64,000 nt of DNA from the NCBI GenBank assembly GCA_030272155.1, contig CP126195.1:3517001-3581000 (forward strand), written 5' to 3'. The translations under genes were made by a program, and so were the position numbers. Positions 59,933 through 64,000 of the stretch are shown piece by piece (the stretch's first letter is position 1; every line of letters starts with the position of its first letter). The notes under the pieces are model-generated. The model was not told the DNA's origin. It searched no databases and saw only the letters and a program-made list of their open reading frames with translations. Source of the DNA: Tetradesmus obliquus. Taxonomy: Eukaryota; Chlorophyta; Chlorophyceae; Sphaeropleales; Scenedesmaceae.

Positions 59933-62114
59933 GCTGGCGCCACACATGCTGTGCTGGCGCTGCAGGTGTGTCAGTGCGCTGTGAGACTGCGTCGGCCACA
60001 ATACAGTGCTGCTGTCTTGTGATGCTTGTGTTGGTAGTATGCAACGCAGGACTATGTGTCTGTGCCTTTCAAAAGAGTCTGTATGCATGTTTGGAAAGCA
60101 TTGTACAGTGGCAGCTTGTTATATCTGTTGTTACCATAGTATCAGCGGTAGCACAGCCGCTGCCTCGGCAGCAGGCTGACCTCACTCGCAGCCTTTGCCG
60201 CTGCTTAGGCGTTGTGTTTGCTGTTGTCAGGCGCCATTAGTTTGTCCCAGGCACGCCTCACTGCTTGTTACCACGTCCATGTTCTGAGGGAGCACCTTGT
60301 TTCTTGCAAGAGCAGCAGCACTTGTTTAGGGTCACTGCATGAAGCTGCTGGTTTAGTCCCAGCAAGAGCAACATGCAACTTAGCCGTGTTGCCGTGGATG
60401 GACCCTGTGTCGGTTGTCAGGGGCGGCATGTTGTGACGTTGCTGGGGCTTGCAGCACGTCATGGTCGTACTTGCTGTGTGTTTGTCAGTGGAACTGTTGT
60501 TGATGCATCATCTGTGCACACTTCAGAGGTATCTTTCCAGCCGCTGTTGGGACAGGGCCATGACCTACAACTGACGTGCATATATGCTGCTTTTGCTAAG
60601 TCTGCGCACCGTGCAATGTGCACTACTATTGGAAGACAGTGATGCTAGCGCTGTTGGTTTACACTGTGCCTGCTGAGCAACTGTGCACAAGCTTAACTGC
60701 TGGCTGTGTGCTGAAGCTAACTGCATGATGCATGATGCAGCGCTAGCTGCAGTGCCAGCGACACATATCTGGGTTGCGCTGCAGCGTACGACCAGCTGGT
60801 GTTACTGCATTGCTGTGCGGTTTGATTTCAGCAGCTGATGAGAGGCTGAGTCTTAGGGTGTTGCTAATGGATGGATGTAACCTGCAACTGAGGTACTTGT
60901 GCCAGTCACAGTTGGGAGTGAGTGTTTATGTTACAGGAGCACCGTTGAATTTTGCTTGGCCGCAGCCGTCACAGCCTTCGAATTCTGCATGTTGACGTTT
61001 GAATACCATGTTAAATACCAATCCACACAACAGCGGGCAGCAACGTGGCGTTGTTACAGCCACTGGCAATGATTACGCACGTGAGTACGCATCATGCTGC
61101 ATTGTGCTTGTAATGTTTGCCTGCATGCACGCTGTAACTCTTTATGACTCATGATAACGACTATTGGACTCCATACTATTTCTCTCAAACACACCCATGA
61201 GCCAAGGTCTGCCAACAAACGATGCACATCTGTCCTGTACAGGATATCCTGTGCCAACGGTTAAGTAATTCAGGCGCGCATGCAACAGCACCCTGAAGTG
61301 CAGGGTGCAGCATACAATTCAAGCAGAGCTAGTGAGCTCGAGCCTATAGGATGGTAGCTACCAACTACACTCAGACTACACACTGAGCTAGACCCGCACA
61401 CTTGCACCCAGTACGTGCATGCGACGGCCATGTCTCAGAACTGGGGCTTCCACCCAGGGTTTGGCAGCAAACCCCACCGCAACGCCCGCGTAAACGCGTC
61501 AGACGGTTTGCACAGCAATCCACAGAAAGATACCCTGTGCACAATCAAACGTCCAAGACAACCGTTGATACACATTGCTATCAGGCCATGACAGCAACCA
61601 CGCTGCAGTCATCGACTGCTGGATGACGGGGCAAGCACGACACTTGACAGTGCTAGCCAGCCAGTGCTGGCACTGACACAATTGATCCGGCTGTACACTA
61701 CAGACTGCTGGGTCAGCCCCACAAGAGCCTCAGCCTGCACAGCTGTCAACTACAAGCAAGTGGTTCGTGGCCCAGCAGTTGCTGCTTCGAGGCGTGTGCA
61801 TGCTGATGTGCGGACGCTTCTGGGCAGCAGGCTGCTGCTGCTGCAGTTGCGTGTGCCAGAGGGATGAAGTAGTTCCCACACATGGCATGTCTGCTGCACT
61901 ATCTGGAGCATACATGCTGCGCAGTGGCAACAGCCGCCAAAGTACTACTTCCAGTAGCGCCGCTGATAGCGTTGCTAGCAGCGCCGCTAGTAGCGTGGTC
62001 CTTCCTGCAGCACGCAGTGCAGCGCGTCGCCGCCCTCAGTGTGTCAGCCCTTGCTGCTGGGGCCTGCTGCTGCACGCTTGCTGGCGTTGCTGCCACTGGC
62101 TGCGCGCTGCAGCC
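59933..62114. other. Convergent intergenic region
   Basis: Lies between the ends of the two-helix protein gene and glycerol-3-phosphate dehydrogenase. No supported exons, repeats or RNA genes seen. Confidence 0.4.
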
Positions 62115-63261
62115 TCAGGCAGTTGCCTCTGCTGTTGCAAGGGGCCGCGGGCGGCGTGCAGCCAGCTCCTCATCTGACAGGTCACCGTCCTCACTGGGGA
62201 TGGGACGCGATGGCACCTGCGGCCACAAGCAAACACACGGTCACCACAGGCTATTTGGCTGAACTGATGCGTTTGCAGCCGTGCACCCTGAGCAGTGACC
62301 AGGAAGGAGAGTTGTTCCATCTTCCTTATTTGCACGCAGCAGAAGCCTGTCAGATCCCTCCAGTGCATTTCCCTGCTGGGAGAGCTGGAGTAGTTCATAC
62401 CTCCTTGAAGTTCACGATGTCTGTGGGTGGGAAGTAGCCGCTGACGATGCGGTTCACGGTGGTGAACAGCGGGTACTCCGCCTCCCAGCCGCGCTGCTTC
62501 AGGATCTCCTGCAGGCACGCCAAATCAAACGTGCATGTTATGAAGCTGGCTGCATCATCAGCAGCACTGCGGCCTGCTTGGCCGCTGCCGTGCTTATCTG
62601 GTGCTGCAGGAGATGGACAGCTGCGCCTCCTAGCTGCATCAGTCTGCTGCACCGTTTTTGAAGCATCCTGCGAGTGCAACACTGACTGATGCTATGATAG
62701 CTAAATGTACATACAGCCTATGCAGCTTCCCAGGCAGCTCAATCAAGTCACAAGCAATACCAACTGAAGACAACCCCACAGACGCGCACCTGCACCTCGT
62801 TGCTGGTGAGCACGCCCTGCAGCTTCTGGCCCTTGAGCAGCTCCGCCTCCAGCTGCTCAAAGGTCACAGGGCTGCCAGACTGCGGAATGAAAAAAGTAAC
62901 GTGTTCGTAACACGTTAGCAGCACACCTGGTTGAGACCACATGTGTGGCAGCAGCAGCAGGCTGCATGCACAGCGGACACCAGCATGCATCAGAAATACA
63001 TGCAAACTTGGCTGTGACACAGGCATGGCCGCAACATGTCAACATCAATATCACCGCACGCATGATCAGCAGCCGCCAACACACAGCACACATGCGACAT
63101 CAGCTCACCAGCGCTGCGCGCGTGTACTCTGTGGCCACCAGCCTGTTGCGCCCGCCCAGGCAGGTCGCGATGAGGTCGGCCACGCCGCAGCTCTCAAAGA
63201 ACGTCTCGTCGCGCACCGTGGGGTACAGCGCCTTGCTGAAGCCGCGCATCTCACTCAGGCC
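62115..63261 (-). CDS. NAD-dependent glycerol-3-phosphate dehydrogenase, C-terminal exons (gene runs off the window)
   Basis: Five exons, all phase 0: 63261-63109, 62879-62790, 62508-62401, 62216-62115, with earlier exons beyond 64000 (four seen here plus those outside). The enzyme reduces dihydroxyacetone phosphate to glycerol 3-phosphate for lipid and glycerol synthesis. The first exon here carries the substrate-site signature: TFFESCGVADLI, then GGRNR. The next gives ELLKGQKLQGVLTSNEV, then WEAEYPLFTTVNRIV, both typical of the C-terminal helical domain. The tail (VPSRPIPSEDGDLSDEELA) is a short acidic extension. In Chlamydomonas relatives this enzyme is fused to an N-terminal HAD phosphatase; whether that holds here cannot be seen. 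The upstream intron carries copies of the first exon's beginning. Confidence 0.92.
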
Positions 63262-63850
63262 CTGCGACCGGGTGCATGAAAGGCAGTGAGGCTCACTGGT
63301 TAGGTGAGGGGAGGTAGGTGGCACATGAGGTGCAGATGAGGTGCAGTGCATGTGGGGTACAGCGCCTTGGAGAAGCAGCGCCTCTCGCTCAGGCCCTAGG
63401 CAAAGCAGTGCGGCAAATGGCGGAGATGAAGACGGTTGAAGGGCATGTGAGGGCGGATGAGGGCAGGTGGGTGGCAGATGGAGTGCAGGTGCAGAGCAAT
63501 CCATGTGTACAGCGCCTTGCTGAAGCCGCGCATCTCGCTCAGGCCCTGAGGTGATGCGGCAATTGCATTTCAGGGGCAGGTGCAGGTGAAGGACAGGTGG
63601 AGTTGGAAGGTGAGGGCAGCCCATAGCGTGTGGTACAGCCCCTTGCTGAAGCCGCGCACCTGGCTCAAGCCCCGCGGCCAGGTGAAAGGCAGACAGGAAG
63701 GCCTACTGGTTACACGAAGCCTACTGGTTACACGAAGAAAGGAGGGTGGCAGATAAGTTTTTGTGCAGATGGGGTGCAGTGCATGCGGGGTGGAGCGCCT
63801 TGGAAAAGCCGCGCATCCCACTCAGGCCCTGAGGTGATGCGGCAGCAAGC
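63262..63850 (-). repeat. Four tandem degenerate copies of an exon start in a GPDH intron
   Basis: Copies of the acceptor and the first 45 or so bases of the exon at 63261 begin near 63397, 63548, 63672 and 63835. They read GLSERRCFSKALYPT, GLSEMRGFSKALY, GLSQVRGFSKGLYHT and GLSGMRGFSKALHPA. Spacing is 124-163 bases. An 18-bp unit (CTACTGGTTACACGAAGC) is also directly repeated at 63701-63736. Confidence 0.9.
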
Positions 63851-64000
63851 ACTAGTGCCACAAGAGCGGGTGCAGTGCACGTGGGAGTGAGCGCAGGTAG
63901 GCAGTGTCTGCCGTGGTCTGCAGCGCCTTAGGAAGACTGCGGTTTCAACACTGCCAGCTGATCTAGACAATTACATGTGTGTCACACATTACAACACGAG
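63851..64000 (-). other. Further intron of the GPDH gene
   Basis: Presumed intron between the visible exons and those outside the window. A possible fifth remnant of the exon copy lies near 63920-63950. Confidence 0.4.

Overview
The window looks like nuclear DNA from a green alga, probably a chlorophycean (volvocine or Scenedesmus-like). Genes are rich in GT-AG introns. Several encode secreted, proline- or alanine-rich wall-type proteins. CAG/CTG triplet runs are everywhere (poly-Q/A/S in exons, CTG runs at intron 3' ends), and TGTAA, the green-algal poly(A) signal, follows several stops. The taxon is inferred from gene style; no rRNA or organelle marker is present. I assembled gene models by hand from reading frame, splice consensus and codon phase. 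For every model with both ends resolved the exon lengths sum to whole codons.

Layout. 0-20.6 kb is a block of cell-surface or secreted genes. Four are on the minus strand: a beta-rich repetitive protein at 0.2-1.5 kb; a 692-aa protein with a 48-residue Gly/Tyr/Trp repeat at 3.8-7.4 kb; its apparent distant paralogue with 13 Trp-rich repeats at 9.5-12.2 kb; and a 769-aa type I membrane glycoprotein at 13.8-17.7 kb. Diverging from the last is a plus-strand 649-aa SP-rich wall protein (18.3-20.6 kb). Its C-terminal Ala-rich, four-cysteine domain recurs in a second gene at 29.9-31.4 kb. Between those two lies the most striking gene (22.5-26.2 kb): a Golgi-type nucleotide-sugar transporter fused through an extra membrane helix to a LicD/fukutin-like transferase domain. 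In one polypeptide this would join import of an activated alditol- or choline-type donor to its lumenal transfer, next to genes for abundant secreted glycoproteins.

32.9-46.6 kb holds a Gln-rich probable nuclear protein (minus), a divergent 1411-aa ePHD plus SET chromatin protein (plus), and signal peptide peptidase (minus). 49.7-55.8 kb is an 11-exon gene for an unrecognised 1144-aa Ala-rich protein with a leucine-zipper-like region. 58.9-59.9 kb is the 3' part of a small two-helix membrane protein. 62.1-64 kb carries the C-terminal exons of NAD-dependent glycerol-3-phosphate dehydrogenase, whose 5' end lies outside the window.

Repeats and mobile DNA: a 74-76 bp satellite (26.8-27.3 kb), a SINE-like insertion with an 11-bp target duplication (32.4-32.6 kb), a foldback element with ~90-bp arms (57.0-57.6 kb), and, in three separate genes, tandem copies of exon/intron junctions inside introns. 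No tRNA, rRNA or CRISPR was recognised.
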